A stretch of 36,330 nucleotides of DNA from DATARH01 sp035309005 (lineage in GTDB: Bacteria; Pseudomonadota; Alphaproteobacteria; ATCC43930; CGMCC-115725), in assembly GCA_035309005.1 (NCBI GenBank), contig DATGFP010000116.1, positions 1 to 36,330 on the forward strand. The letters are read 5' to 3'. The notes beneath the pieces are model-generated. The model did not search any database, was not told the origin of the DNA, and worked only from the letters and a program-made list of their open reading frames with translations. Positions 1 to 10,736 of this stretch are shown in pieces; positions within the stretch are counted from its first letter, which is position 1, and each line of letters begins with the position of its first letter. The position numbers were made by a program, and so were the translations under genes.

Positions 1-2987
<2,987 letters not shown>

Positions 2988-3024
2988 ACGCTCGTCCGCC
3001 TAGCGAAGGTGTGCCCCCCACTTG

Positions 3025-3498
3025 ATGACCAAGATCCCGATGACCGTGGACGGCTACAACCGCTTGCAGGAGGAGCTGAAGCGCCTCAAATCGGTTGATC
3101 GCCCCGCCGTCATCCGCGCCATCGCCGAGGCGCGCACGCATGGCGACCTAGCGGAAAACGCCGAGTATCACGCCGCGCGCGAGCGCCAGAGCTTTATCGA
3201 AGGCCGCCTCGGCGAGCTCGAGGACAAGATCGCCCGCGCCGAGGTGATCGACGTCTCCAAGCTGTCGGGCTCGGCGATCAAGTTCGGCGCGACCGTAACG
3301 CTGGCCGACGAGGAGACCGACGAGGAGCAGACCTTCAAAATCGTCGGCGAGGACGAGGCCGACATCAAAAACGGCCGGCTGTCTGTAACCTCGCCGCTGG
3401 CGCGTGCGCTGATCGGCAAGGGCAAGGGCGACAGCGTCGAAGTATCGACCCCGCGCGGCAACAAATCCTACGAGATCGTCACCGTCGCCTTCGGGTGA
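3025..3498 (+). CDS. greA: Transcription elongation factor GreA
   Basis: GreA enters the RNA polymerase secondary channel and stimulates cleavage of the 3' end of backtracked transcripts. The 157-residue length is normal for the family. The N-terminal half is the antiparallel coiled coil (TVDGYNRLQEELKRLK). The acidic tip motif DLAENAEYHAARERQ supplies the metal-binding acids that act in the polymerase active site. The C-terminal half is the FKBP-like domain, with the typical ending SPLARALIGKGKGDSVEV. I chose the ATG at 3025; a TTG directly before it could also start the frame, but the family normally begins MTKIPMT. It lies just downstream of carB and converges on the Lrp-type gene, with 45 bases between their stops. 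Identification is secure. Confidence 0.97.
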   Translation: MTKIPMTVDGYNRLQEELKRLKSVDRPAVIRAIAEARTHGDLAENAEYHAARERQSFIEGRLGELEDKIARAEVIDVSKLSGSAIKFGATVTLADEETDEEQTFKIVGEDEADIKNGRLSVTSPLARALIGKGKGDSVEVSTPRGNKSYEIVTVAFG

Positions 3499-3543
3499 GG
3501 CTGCGTCGGACTTGGGTCTCTATTATCGTCGATGACGGAGCTT

Positions 3544-4089
3544 TTATCGGCTCCGTGCTGTGGCGAGCGGCATTGGCGGTACCGGCGCGTCGGCCTCCAC
3601 TGGCGCTTCGGCAAGCGGCACGCCGGGAGCCGCTTTCGAGACGCGCAGCACCAGCGCCGATTTGACGTGCGCGACGTTGGGCGCCGCAGTCAGCTTGGCG
3701 CTGAGAAACCGCTGATAGCTGTCCCAGTCGGGGGCGACGATCTTCAACAGAAAATCGGTTTCCCCGGCCAGCATGTGCGCGTCGCGCACTTCGGGCCATG
3801 TCGCGACCAGGCTCTCGAAGGCTTTGAGGTCGCTCTCGGCCTGGTTCTGCAAGCCGATCTGGGCGAAGACGGTAACCGCAAATCCGAGCGCCTCGACGGC
3901 GAGATCGGCATGATAGCCGCGAATGAAGCCGGCCACTTCCAGCGCGCGCACGCGCCGCAGGCAGGGCGGCGGCGAGATGCCGACGCGCCGTGCCAGTTCG
4001 ATATTGGTCATCCGGCCGTCATCTTGCAGCAGTCGCAGGATGTGCCGGTCGATCCGGTCGAGCTTTGGTCCGCGCATGTGCAATCCCAT
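3544..4089 (-). CDS. Lrp/AsnC family transcriptional regulator
   Basis: A feast/famine-type regulator of about 181 residues. The N-terminal winged HTH is clear: LDRIDRHILRLLQDDGRMTNIELARRVG is typical AsnC sequence, followed by PPCLRRVRALE for the recognition helix. The C-terminal half is a RAM/AsnC ligand domain, with the family signature GETDFLLKIVAPDWDSYQRF. Proteins of this family form octamers and usually sense amino acids; the ligand here is unknown. After the RAM domain there is an unusual proline- and alanine-rich tail of about 25 residues that most Lrp proteins lack. The start is ATG at 4089 (MGLHMRG), with ATG 4077 as the alternative. It is transcribed divergently from the ELM1-family gene. 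A 19-base inverted repeat in the shared intergenic region is a plausible operator, which suggests autoregulation. Confidence 0.92.
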   Translation of the reverse strand: MGLHMRGPKLDRIDRHILRLLQDDGRMTNIELARRVGISPPPCLRRVRALEVAGFIRGYHADLAVEALGFAVTVFAQIGLQNQAESDLKAFESLVATWPEVRDAHMLAGETDFLLKIVAPDWDSYQRFLSAKLTAAPNVAHVKSALVLRVSKAAPGVPLAEAPVEADAPVPPMPLATARSR

Positions 4090-4142
4090 TCCGTCCCGCG
4101 AACTGTCCGACGCCGCAGCAAGAATAGGAATATCGTCGCGTC

Positions 4143-4161
4143 CGCGCAATTTTGTTGCGCG
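4143..4161. promoter_or_regulatory. Inverted repeat, candidate Lrp-type operator
   Basis: The bases CGCGCAA-TTTTG-TTGCGCG form a perfect 7-base inverted repeat around an AT-rich centre. It sits about midway between the divergent Lrp/AsnC regulator (start 4089) and the ELM1-family gene (start 4210). An AT-rich centre between short palindromic arms is the usual form of Lrp/AsnC-family sites. The assignment to this regulator is an inference from position and shape only. Confidence 0.45.
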
Positions 4162-4209
4162 ATACCGAGCCGGCTTGCCGACACGCGAGGGTTTCCGTAA
4201 ACCGGGGGC

Positions 4210-5223
4210 ATGGTGGCGCTGTCATTCGCAACAGGCGCGCGGCAAGCGGGGCCGGACCCGGTCGTTTGGGTGTTGCACGACGGCAAGCCCGGCATGGCGA
4301 GCCAGGCATTGGGGCTGGCCGAGGCGAGCGGGCTGCCGTTCGCCGAGCGGCGTCTCGCGGTTCGCCCACCCTGGGCTTGGTTGCCGCCGGTGCTGTGGCT
4401 GGCGCCACTGCGCGCCGCAAGCGATAAGGGCGCGCGGCTGAGGCCGCCGTGGCCCGATCTGGTGATCGGCTGCGGCCGCAATGCAGTGCGCCCGGCGCTG
4501 GCGATCCGCCGCGCCAGCGGCGGCTGCACGCTCGCCGCCCAGGTCCAGGACCCGCGCTTCGGCCGCGCCGAGTTCGACCTGATGTTCGTGCCTGAGCACG
4601 ATCGGCTGCGCGGCCCCAGCGTCGTCGTGACGCGCGGCGCGTTGCACCGCGTGACGCCGGCGCGACTGGCCATCGAGCGCTGCCGCTTTGCAGCTCTCGA
4701 GGGGTTGCCGCGGCCGGTCCTCGGCGTGCTGATCGGCGGCTCCAACCGGGCCTACCGTTTTGAACTGCAGCGCCTCGCCGACATCGCCGATAGTATCGCG
4801 GCGGCGGTGCGACAGAGCGGCGGATCGGTGCTGCTGACGCCGTCGCGGCGCACCGGCGACCGCGGCCTCGCGCTGCTGCGCCAGCGTCTCGCCGGTGTGC
4901 CCGGGATGATCTGGGACGGGGCCGGCGACAATCCTTATTACGCTTTTCTGGCGCTCGCCGACGCGCTGCTGGTGACAGCCGATTCGATCTCGATGGTCAG
5001 CGAGGCGGCGGCGACCGGCAAGCCGGTGCATGTCATCGGGCTCGCGGGCGGTGACGCTAAGTTTGCCCGCTTCCACGACAGCATGCGCAGGGCCGGGATA
5101 ACCCGCCCGTTCAACGGCAAAATCGAGCGCTGGTCGTATACCCCGCTTGACGACAACGCCCGGGCGGGCGCGGCGCTGCGCGCGCTGTTGTTGTCGCGTC
5201 TCGCACAGCCGCGGCCAGTGTAG
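4210..5223 (+). CDS. ELM1-family (DUF1022) protein, GT-B-like fold
   Basis: A 337-residue protein of the 'mitochondrial fission ELM1' family, which is common in alphaproteobacteria. The family mark is the N-terminal VVWVLHDGKPGMASQALGLAEA. Further conserved blocks are LVIGCGRNAVRPALAIR, VQDPRFGRAEFDLMFVPEHD and GVLIGGSNRAYRF. The C-terminal part LLVTADSISMVSEAAATGKPVHVIGL resembles the donor-binding region of GT-B glycosyltransferases. The bacterial function is not established; the plant homologue acts in mitochondrial fission. No signal peptide is apparent. The gene diverges from the Lrp-type regulator, and the next gene starts 13 bases after its stop, so the two probably share a transcript. 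The family assignment is confident, the biochemical role is not. Confidence 0.88.
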   Translation: MVALSFATGARQAGPDPVVWVLHDGKPGMASQALGLAEASGLPFAERRLAVRPPWAWLPPVLWLAPLRAASDKGARLRPPWPDLVIGCGRNAVRPALAIRRASGGCTLAAQVQDPRFGRAEFDLMFVPEHDRLRGPSVVVTRGALHRVTPARLAIERCRFAALEGLPRPVLGVLIGGSNRAYRFELQRLADIADSIAAAVRQSGGSVLLTPSRRTGDRGLALLRQRLAGVPGMIWDGAGDNPYYAFLALADALLVTADSISMVSEAAATGKPVHVIGLAGGDAKFARFHDSMRRAGITRPFNGKIERWSYTPLDDNARAGAALRALLLSRLAQPRPV

Positions 5224-5236
5224 TATCCCCGTTGCC

Positions 5237-7174
5237 ATGGCGTTGGGCATCGAGACCTTCGACAATTTTCGCGGTGGCAACACGCTTTACAAAGCGTTGA
5301 CGCATCCGCACGCGGCTGCGCCGGCCGGCGCGCTGATCGCGGCGCTGCGCTGCGCCGGGCCGGTCGCGATCGTCGATCCGCGCGGCGCTGCGGAAGGCTT
5401 CGCCGAGATCTTCGGGTTGGCCGGGGTCGCCGTCGCCGGAGTTTATATCCAGGATGTCGCGCGCCTCGGCGGCACCGTCCTGGGGCGCGGCGTGGCGCCG
5501 CTGACGGAGCTGGCGGGGTGCGGCGCGCGCGCGGTGCTGGTTGCCGAATTCGACGCCGACCGGCTGATTGGCCAGCTGCAGCCCTACCTACCCGCGGGCG
5601 CCTGCGTCCACAGCCTAGATGCGATGCGCATTCCCGAAGAGAGGCTGACCAGCCAGCGCTATCTCGACCCGCTGAACTTCGCGACCAATTTCGCGCTGTT
5701 TCGCGATACCGACGCGTTGCACACGCGCCTCGTCACGGCGAATTATTGGTCCGGCTACGGTTCGCAATCGGTAACCTGCTGGCTAACCCTGTTTGGCGGC
5801 GCCGGTGAGATCCTGGCCGACTGGTCGGAAGGCTGCGGCGACGGGTGCGGCGCCATCGTCATCGACAGCCGCGAGGTGCGCGCCCGGTTCGGCCTCGGCG
5901 ACTTCGCCGGCCAGCTCTTCATCCATGTCGCCGGCGCCGCCGGCCACGACATCGTCAAATACGCGCTTGATACGTTTGGCGAGCCAGACCCGAGCGGCAG
6001 GGCGGCCGACGGCGCGCTGTCCTGCACCCATGACGCGAATGCGTGGCCCGCCGAGCGCTACGCCGGGCTGCCGGCGCCGGCTGCGGGCGAGCGGGTCATC
6101 CTGTGGATCCAGAACAGCCACCCGACGCCGATCCCGGCGGGCGCGATCAGCCTCAATCCGATGGGCGAGGCGGTGGGCGAACCGGGTGGCGCTGCGCTGG
6201 CGCAAGCGATCGGCCCGTTCGCCAGCCGGGCCGTCGATGTCGCCGAGTTGCTGCCGGGCCTCGCCTGGCCGCGCCAGATCGAGGTGCATGCCGGCAAGCA
6301 CGTCGTGCGGCCACGCTACGAGGTTGTCGTCGCGGGGGCCGGCGAGCGGCGGCGCATCGCCCACGTCAATGTCGAGCGCAGCGATCTCGAACCCGATCCG
6401 GCGTTGCCGCGGCTCGGCGAGTGGCTCGGCAAGGGCTATCTGCTGCCGGCGCCGATCCTGCCCGTCGGCGAATGGGACAGCCTCCTGCTGCCGACGCCGA
6501 TGGCGGTGTCGCAGGAAGAATTACCGGTCGCCGCGATCCTCTACGACCCGGAAGGCGGCGAGATCGCGCGCGTGCCGCTCGGTCGCCTGCCGCGCCGCCA
6601 CGCCACCGCACTGCCGCTCGACGCCCTGGCCGGCGCCCTTGGCGAGAGCTACGGTCACGCCGAGCTGGTTTACGACTTCGCCGATGGCGGCAGCGGCGAC
6701 GGCTGGCTGCACGCCCTCTTTCGTTACCGCCACCGCCGGAGCGGCCACGTCGCTGAAACCAGCTTCGGCGCGCATGTCTTCAACACGATCCTCGTCTATC
6801 GCGACGAGCCGCAATCCTATGCCGGCCGGCCGCCCGGCCTGTCGACCCGGCTGTTCCTGCGCCTCGGCGAGGAGCCCTACGACACACTTTGCCAGCTGAT
6901 CTACCCGGCGTCGCAGCCGTGGCGGCGGATGAGCGCGACCGAAATCATCCTGTATGACCGCACCGGCGCCGAGGTTGCGCGCGCCGGGCTGGCGATTCCC
7001 TGCTCCGGTTCGCGGCTGTGGCGCTACCACGCGCTGTTCGATGCGGGGGTGCGCCGCCGCGCCGGGAGCGGCGCATATGCCGTCATTCGCGACCCGACCT
7101 GCCGCCTCTTCGGCTATCACGGGCTCTTGGGCCGGGGCGGGGCCTTCAGTCTCGACCATATGTTCGGTTTCTAG
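5237..7174 (+). CDS. Uncharacterised 645-residue protein
   Basis: I do not recognise a named family. The frame is long, uninterrupted and has normal codon usage, so it is a real gene. The best start is ATG at 5237 (MALGIETFDNFRGG); the open frame extends further upstream but would overlap the ELM1-family gene. The protein has no obvious signal peptide or transmembrane helix. The N-terminal 130 residues look like an alpha/beta domain (GPVAIVDPRGAAEGFAEIFG, ARAVLVAEFDADRLI). Residues 130-230 contain LDPLNFATNFALFRD, the tryptophan-rich NYWSGYGSQSVTCWLTLFG and then IVIDSREVRARFGL. The remainder is probably beta-rich, with recurring PxPxG and LxYDxxG blocks such as AAILYDPEGGEIARV and EIILYDRTGAEVARA, which suggests repeated beta-sandwich units. 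It lies 13 bases downstream of the ELM1-family gene and 114 bases upstream of trxB. Confidence 0.75.
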   Translation: MALGIETFDNFRGGNTLYKALTHPHAAAPAGALIAALRCAGPVAIVDPRGAAEGFAEIFGLAGVAVAGVYIQDVARLGGTVLGRGVAPLTELAGCGARAVLVAEFDADRLIGQLQPYLPAGACVHSLDAMRIPEERLTSQRYLDPLNFATNFALFRDTDALHTRLVTANYWSGYGSQSVTCWLTLFGGAGEILADWSEGCGDGCGAIVIDSREVRARFGLGDFAGQLFIHVAGAAGHDIVKYALDTFGEPDPSGRAADGALSCTHDANAWPAERYAGLPAPAAGERVILWIQNSHPTPIPAGAISLNPMGEAVGEPGGAALAQAIGPFASRAVDVAELLPGLAWPRQIEVHAGKHVVRPRYEVVVAGAGERRRIAHVNVERSDLEPDPALPRLGEWLGKGYLLPAPILPVGEWDSLLLPTPMAVSQEELPVAAILYDPEGGEIARVPLGRLPRRHATALPLDALAGALGESYGHAELVYDFADGGSGDGWLHALFRYRHRRSGHVAETSFGAHVFNTILVYRDEPQSYAGRPPGLSTRLFLRLGEEPYDTLCQLIYPASQPWRRMSATEIILYDRTGAEVARAGLAIPCSGSRLWRYHALFDAGVRRRAGSGAYAVIRDPTCRLFGYHGLLGRGGAFSLDHMFGF

Positions 7175-7235
7175 CGCGGGTCCCGGTTATTTCGGCCGTT
7201 GGCACCTGCCCGTCATCGCTGCGGCGCGAAAAAAT

Positions 7236-7247
7236 GCTATATATAGC
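7236..7247. promoter_or_regulatory. AT-rich palindrome upstream of trxB
   Basis: GCTATATATAGC is a perfect 12-base palindrome in an otherwise GC-rich stretch, 41 bases before the trxB start. It could serve as a -10 element (TATATA) or as an overlapping operator. No convincing -35 box is visible at the expected distance. Confidence 0.3.
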
Positions 7248-7288
7248 TGTCCTATCGAATCGGGGCGCGGGGATGTGAAAGTCGCGCG

Positions 7289-8260
7289 ATGCCGCAGCAG
7301 CACCACACCAGGGTCTTGATCATCGGCGCCGGCCCGGCCGGCTTTACCGCGGCGATCTATGCCGCGCGCGCTAACCTCCACCCGATCCTCGTCAGCGGGC
7401 TGCAGCCGGGCGGGCAATTGACGATCACCACGGATGTCGAGAACTACCCGGGCTTTGCCGAGATCATCCAGGGCCCCTGGCTGATGGAGCAGATGCAGCA
7501 TCAGGCGCAGCATGTTGGCACCCGGGTCGTGCCCGATCATATCGTCGCGCTCGACCTCGCCCGGCGGCCGTTTGTCGCGACCGGCGATTCGGGCGATCTT
7601 TATCGCGGTGAGACGGTGATCCTCGCGACTGGGGCGCAGGCGCGCTGGCTCGGCGTTCCGGGTGAGGAAGCCTTCCGCGGCTTTGGCGTCTCGGCCTGCG
7701 CGACCTGCGACGGGTTCTTCTTCCGCGACAAGGAGGTCGTCGTGGTCGGCGGCGGCAACACCGCGGCCGAGGAGGCGGTCTATCTGACCAATCACGCGCG
7801 GCGCGTTACGCTGGTGCACCGCCGCGCCGCGCTGCGCGCAGAAAAAATCCTGCAGGACCGACTGTTCCGCAACCCGAAGATCGCGGTGATCTGGGATAGC
7901 GTCGTCGAGGAGATCCTCGGCATACCCGAGCCGCCGGAGGTCACCGGTGTCAGGCTGCGCAACCTGCGCACCGGCGCTGTCACCGAGCGGGCCTGCGACG
8001 GCGTTTTCGTCGCGATCGGCCACACCCCGGTTACCGAGCTGGTCGCGGGGCAGCTGCCGCTCGATGCGGAGGGTTATGTCCGGACCGCCGCCGATTCGAC
8101 CGCGACCGCGGTGCCCGGGGTGTTCGCCGCCGGCGACGTCAAGGACAGGGTGTTTCGTCAGGCGGTAACCGCCGCCGGGCTCGGCTGCATGGCGGCGCTC
8201 GAGGCGGAGAAGTTTCTCGCCGCCGACGAGGACGTGGCCGCGCCGCGCGCCGCGCAATAG
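7289..8260 (+). CDS. trxB: Thioredoxin reductase (NADPH)
   Basis: A FAD-dependent enzyme that passes electrons from NADPH to thioredoxin. The 323-residue length is typical of the bacterial low-molecular-weight form. The N-terminal FAD Rossmann motif is IIGAGPAGFTAAIYAARA at about residues 11-28. The redox-active disulfide is C137-A-T-C140 followed by D. The NADPH-binding motif is VVVGGGNTAAEEAVYL. The C-terminal FAD motif is GVFAAGDVKDRVFRQ followed by AVTAAGLGCMAALEAE. The start is ATG 7289. A LysR-type regulator follows after 50 bases on the same strand, an arrangement that suggests linked transcription. All catalytic elements are present. Assignment is secure. Confidence 0.96.
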   Translation: MPQQHHTRVLIIGAGPAGFTAAIYAARANLHPILVSGLQPGGQLTITTDVENYPGFAEIIQGPWLMEQMQHQAQHVGTRVVPDHIVALDLARRPFVATGDSGDLYRGETVILATGAQARWLGVPGEEAFRGFGVSACATCDGFFFRDKEVVVVGGGNTAAEEAVYLTNHARRVTLVHRRAALRAEKILQDRLFRNPKIAVIWDSVVEEILGIPEPPEVTGVRLRNLRTGAVTERACDGVFVAIGHTPVTELVAGQLPLDAEGYVRTAADSTATAVPGVFAAGDVKDRVFRQAVTAAGLGCMAALEAEKFLAADEDVAAPRAAQ

Positions 8261-8310
8261 GGGTCGCGCGCGACGCGCTGGGGGGAGGGGGTCTCCCGGA
8301 AGGCAAGCAA

Positions 8311-9210
8311 ATGGCGATGGATTGGGACAAGTTGCGGGTTTTTCATGCGGTTGCCGAGGCCGGCAGCTTTACGCATGCGGGCGAGGCGCTTAACCTGAGC
8401 CAGTCCGCGGTCAGCCGGCAGATCAGCGCGCTCGAGGAAAGCCTTAGCGTGCCGCTGTTTCACCGGCACGCGCGCGGCCTCATTCTGACCGAGCAGGGCG
8501 AATTGTTGTTCCGCACCGCGCGCGAGGTTTTCGCCAAGCTGGCGATGTCGGAAAGTCTGATCTCCGAATCGAAGGACCGCCCGAAAGGGCCCCTAAAGAT
8601 CACTACGACGGTTGATTTCGGCTCGATCTGGCTGACTCCGCGGATTCGCGAGTTCCTCGATCTCTACCCGGAGATCCAGGTCAGCCTAGTGGTCGACGAT
8701 TCGGAGCTCGACCTCTCGATGCGTGAAGCCGATGTCGCGGTCCGCATGTCGCCGCCGCGCCAGCCGGACCTGATCCAGCGCCATCTCGTCAGCGTCCAGG
8801 CACATATCTACGGCTCGGCCGACTACCTGAAAAAGCATGGTACGCCGCAGCGCGCCGAGGACCTCGACGAACATCGCCTCATTGTCTACGGCGAGGATAC
8901 CCGCCCGCCGGTGCCAGGGGTCAACTGGTTGATCGACGCCGGCATCAAGCCCGGGCGCGACCGCCGGCCAATCCTCAGCGTCAACAACACTTACGGGATG
9001 CTGCGCGCGGTGACGAGCGGGCTTGGCCTCGCGTCGCTGCCGGATTTTGTCGCGGCCGAGCAAGCGACCCTGGTGCGGGTATTGCCGGAGGTCGCCGGGC
9101 CGCCGAACGAGGCTTATTTCGTCTATCCGGAGGAGCTGCGCTCGTCGAAGCGGATCAGTGTTTTTCGGGATTTCCTGCTGCGCAAAGTGGCTGAAGGCCG
9201 ATTGAGCTGA
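8311..9210 (+). CDS. LysR-family transcriptional regulator
   Basis: A typical LysR regulator of 299 residues. The N-terminal winged HTH covers about residues 5-64 (MDWDKLRVFHAVAEAGSFTH, then LNLSQSAVSRQISALEESL). The rest is the periplasmic-binding-protein-like effector domain (GPLKITTTVDFGSIWLTPRI, AVTSGLGLASLPDFVAAEQ). The start ATG 8311 is preceded by GGAAGG at good spacing; ATG 8317 is a possible alternative. It lies downstream of trxB on the same strand rather than divergently, so classic LysR control of a divergent target is not suggested here. Its effector and target genes cannot be told from the sequence. Confidence 0.95.
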   Translation: MAMDWDKLRVFHAVAEAGSFTHAGEALNLSQSAVSRQISALEESLSVPLFHRHARGLILTEQGELLFRTAREVFAKLAMSESLISESKDRPKGPLKITTTVDFGSIWLTPRIREFLDLYPEIQVSLVVDDSELDLSMREADVAVRMSPPRQPDLIQRHLVSVQAHIYGSADYLKKHGTPQRAEDLDEHRLIVYGEDTRPPVPGVNWLIDAGIKPGRDRRPILSVNNTYGMLRAVTSGLGLASLPDFVAAEQATLVRVLPEVAGPPNEAYFVYPEELRSSKRISVFRDFLLRKVAEGRLS

Positions 9211-9285
9211 ATTACCACTGCGGCGAGTTGCCGCGCCAGCTTTGCGGCGCTACGATAGCATTGCGGTTTTTGCAGACGTGGCAGA

Positions 9286-9495
9286 ACCAATTCCCGTTGG
9301 TGTTAAGCCCCGTATACCGCGATATTCGTTCTTGCGCGATACTGCATCGCGACGAGTTTCTGCGGTTCAAAGGACCGCAAAAGAGTTTCCGGGACTTGCG
9401 CCCGGAAAGAGGGTCTACGGACCCTTACGTCTCCTAGACGTGAAGCCTCCCTGTTCAAACTTGGCCGGAGCCTTGTGCTCCGGCCAATTTCTTTT
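9286..9495 (+). ncRNA. Candidate structured small RNA with multiple hairpins
   Basis: This protein-free stretch holds seven consecutive short hairpins on the plus strand: ACCAA/TTGGT at 9286-9301; CGCGAT/ATCGCG at 9335-9351; TGCGGTTC/GGACCGCA with an AAA loop at 9361-9379; TTTCCGGG/CCCGGAAA at 9386-9408; GGGTC-TACG-GACCC (a UNCG tetraloop) at 9411-9424; ACGTCT-CCT-AGACGT at 9427-9441; and the terminator at 9461-9487. Several perfect stems in a row ending in a strong terminator is the pattern of a stable small RNA or of a long structured 3' UTR of the LysR gene. The CTCCT and CCTCCC runs could pair with ribosome binding sites. It matches no RNA family I can name: it lacks the features of 6S, SRP, RNase P and tmRNA. 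The 5' end is not defined. Confidence 0.55.
9461..9495 (+). terminator. Rho-independent terminator
   Basis: TTGGCCGGAGC, loop CTTGT, GCTCCGGCCAA, then TTTCTTTT. The 11-base stem is perfect and is followed at once by a T-rich tract on the plus strand. It would end either the trxB-lysR transcript or a separate small RNA. Confidence 0.88.
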
Positions 9496-9534
9496 GCGCC
9501 GGCGTTGTGCGGGGACTTGCCGGGACTTGCGAGT

Positions 9535-10590
9535 TTAACCGAGGTGGACGGCCAGCACCGCCGCCGGGCGCCTCCCGACGGCGTAGGTCGCGAGCGCGCT
9601 CAGCGCTCCGCTTGCGCCGTCGATCAGGTATGCCGCCAGCCGGCCGGACGCGGTACCGGCGGCGTAGAGGAAGCGCCCCGAGGGGGCGAGGCCGAAGGCG
9701 CTCGGAACCGCTTCGGTCGGCGCCTGGCCGATCGCGGCGAGCCGCCCGGTGGCCGGATCGACGGCGAAGGCGGCAATGCTGTTGTGGCCGCGGTTGCCGA
9801 CGTAGAGAAATTGCCCGGATGGCGTCAGATAAATCTGCGAGCAGGTGTTGCGCCCGGAAAATCCGACGGGCAGCGTCGAGATGGTTTGCGCCGGCGCCAG
9901 GCCGCCAGTGGCGCGGTCGAGGCGATAAGCGCTGACGCTGCAACCCTGCTCGTCGGAGAAGTAGACGAGATCGCGGCTCGGGTGAAAGCAGTAATGCCGC
10001 GGGCCGATGCACTCCGGCGGTTCGAGCCGCGACGGCGAGTTGGAGGCGAGGCGCCCGGTCGCGGCATCGAAGCGCAATTGCATGATGAAATTGGGGCCCG
10101 GATTGTCCTTGGGCGGCTCCAGCACGTTGTCGTTGAGGCGAGCGATGTGCGGCACGAAGGCAAAGCTGTTGCTCGGGTCGGTTTGGATCGCGTGCGCCCC
10201 GACCGCGGTCGCCAGCCAGTCGTGGGAGGGGGCGCCGACCGCGCCGTCGGGGCCGATCCGGTGCACCGTCGCGCCGCCGCCCTGGTAATAGGCGGACAAT
10301 AGATACCGGCCGGTGCGGTCGGGTGCCAGAAAGGTCGGCGCATGCGCCGCCGCGAGGGTACTGAGCAGCGTCAGGCCGCCGGAACCGGGGTCGATCCGGA
10401 AGCTCGAGATCGCCGGCGCGCTGCGTTGTCCGACATAGAGGGTGCGCCGGTCCGGGCTCAGCGCCATCACCGAGGGCCCGCCGGCGGCCGGGGTTTCGCC
10501 GCGCGGCGCTAACGCGCCGCTATCGGCGTCGATCGCGAAGACCGCGATCTTGTCATCGTCCTGGAGGCCGACATAGAGGACATCCGGCAT
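9535..10590 (-). CDS. Lactonase-family seven-bladed beta-propeller protein (YbhE/Pgl-like)
   Basis: A protein of about 351 residues from the family that includes YbhE 6-phosphogluconolactonase and carboxy-cis,cis-muconate cyclase. Repeated propeller blades are visible, each with a pattern like VFAIDADSGALAP, FRIDPGSGGLTL and FAVDPATGRLAAIG, together with LSPDRRTLYVGQR and LTPSGQFLYVGNRG strands. The conserved GAHAIQTDPSNSFAFVPHIA and GPRHYCFHPSRDLVYFSDEQ blocks are family marks. The best start is ATG 10590 (MPDVLYVGLQ). No export signal is seen, so it is probably cytoplasmic. It could hydrolyse 6-phosphogluconolactone in the pentose phosphate pathway, but members of this family also act on other lactones. 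It is divergent from the Baeyer-Villiger-type monooxygenase, whose products are esters or lactones, so a joint role is conceivable but unproven. Confidence 0.88.
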   Translation of the reverse strand: MPDVLYVGLQDDDKIAVFAIDADSGALAPRGETPAAGGPSVMALSPDRRTLYVGQRSAPAISSFRIDPGSGGLTLLSTLAAAHAPTFLAPDRTGRYLLSAYYQGGGATVHRIGPDGAVGAPSHDWLATAVGAHAIQTDPSNSFAFVPHIARLNDNVLEPPKDNPGPNFIMQLRFDAATGRLASNSPSRLEPPECIGPRHYCFHPSRDLVYFSDEQGCSVSAYRLDRATGGLAPAQTISTLPVGFSGRNTCSQIYLTPSGQFLYVGNRGHNSIAAFAVDPATGRLAAIGQAPTEAVPSAFGLAPSGRFLYAAGTASGRLAAYLIDGASGALSALATYAVGRRPAAVLAVHLG

Positions 10591-10736
10591 CGCTTTATCC
10601 TCCCGCGCCGCGTTCGGGCGCCATTGCGGCATCTTACGCTAACGCCGCCGCCCGTCACTCGCGACGCTCGTTGTCGAGGCCGCGGCCGGCGGCTTAAACT
10701 CGATCCAACGCAGCTCTGGCCTTGGCTTTGAGAGGG

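Noticed and set aside
3535..3556. Hairpin ACGGAGC/GCTCCGT at the end of the Lrp-type gene as a greA terminator
   Set aside because: It overlaps the Lrp-type stop codon and is not followed by T residues on either strand.
9211..9534. Interpretation as 6S RNA, tmRNA, SRP RNA or a tRNA
   Set aside because: There is no single long bulged helix as in 6S, no alanine-like acceptor with CCA as in tmRNA, no SRP tip motif, and the GTTCAAAC stretch lacks a paired T-arm.
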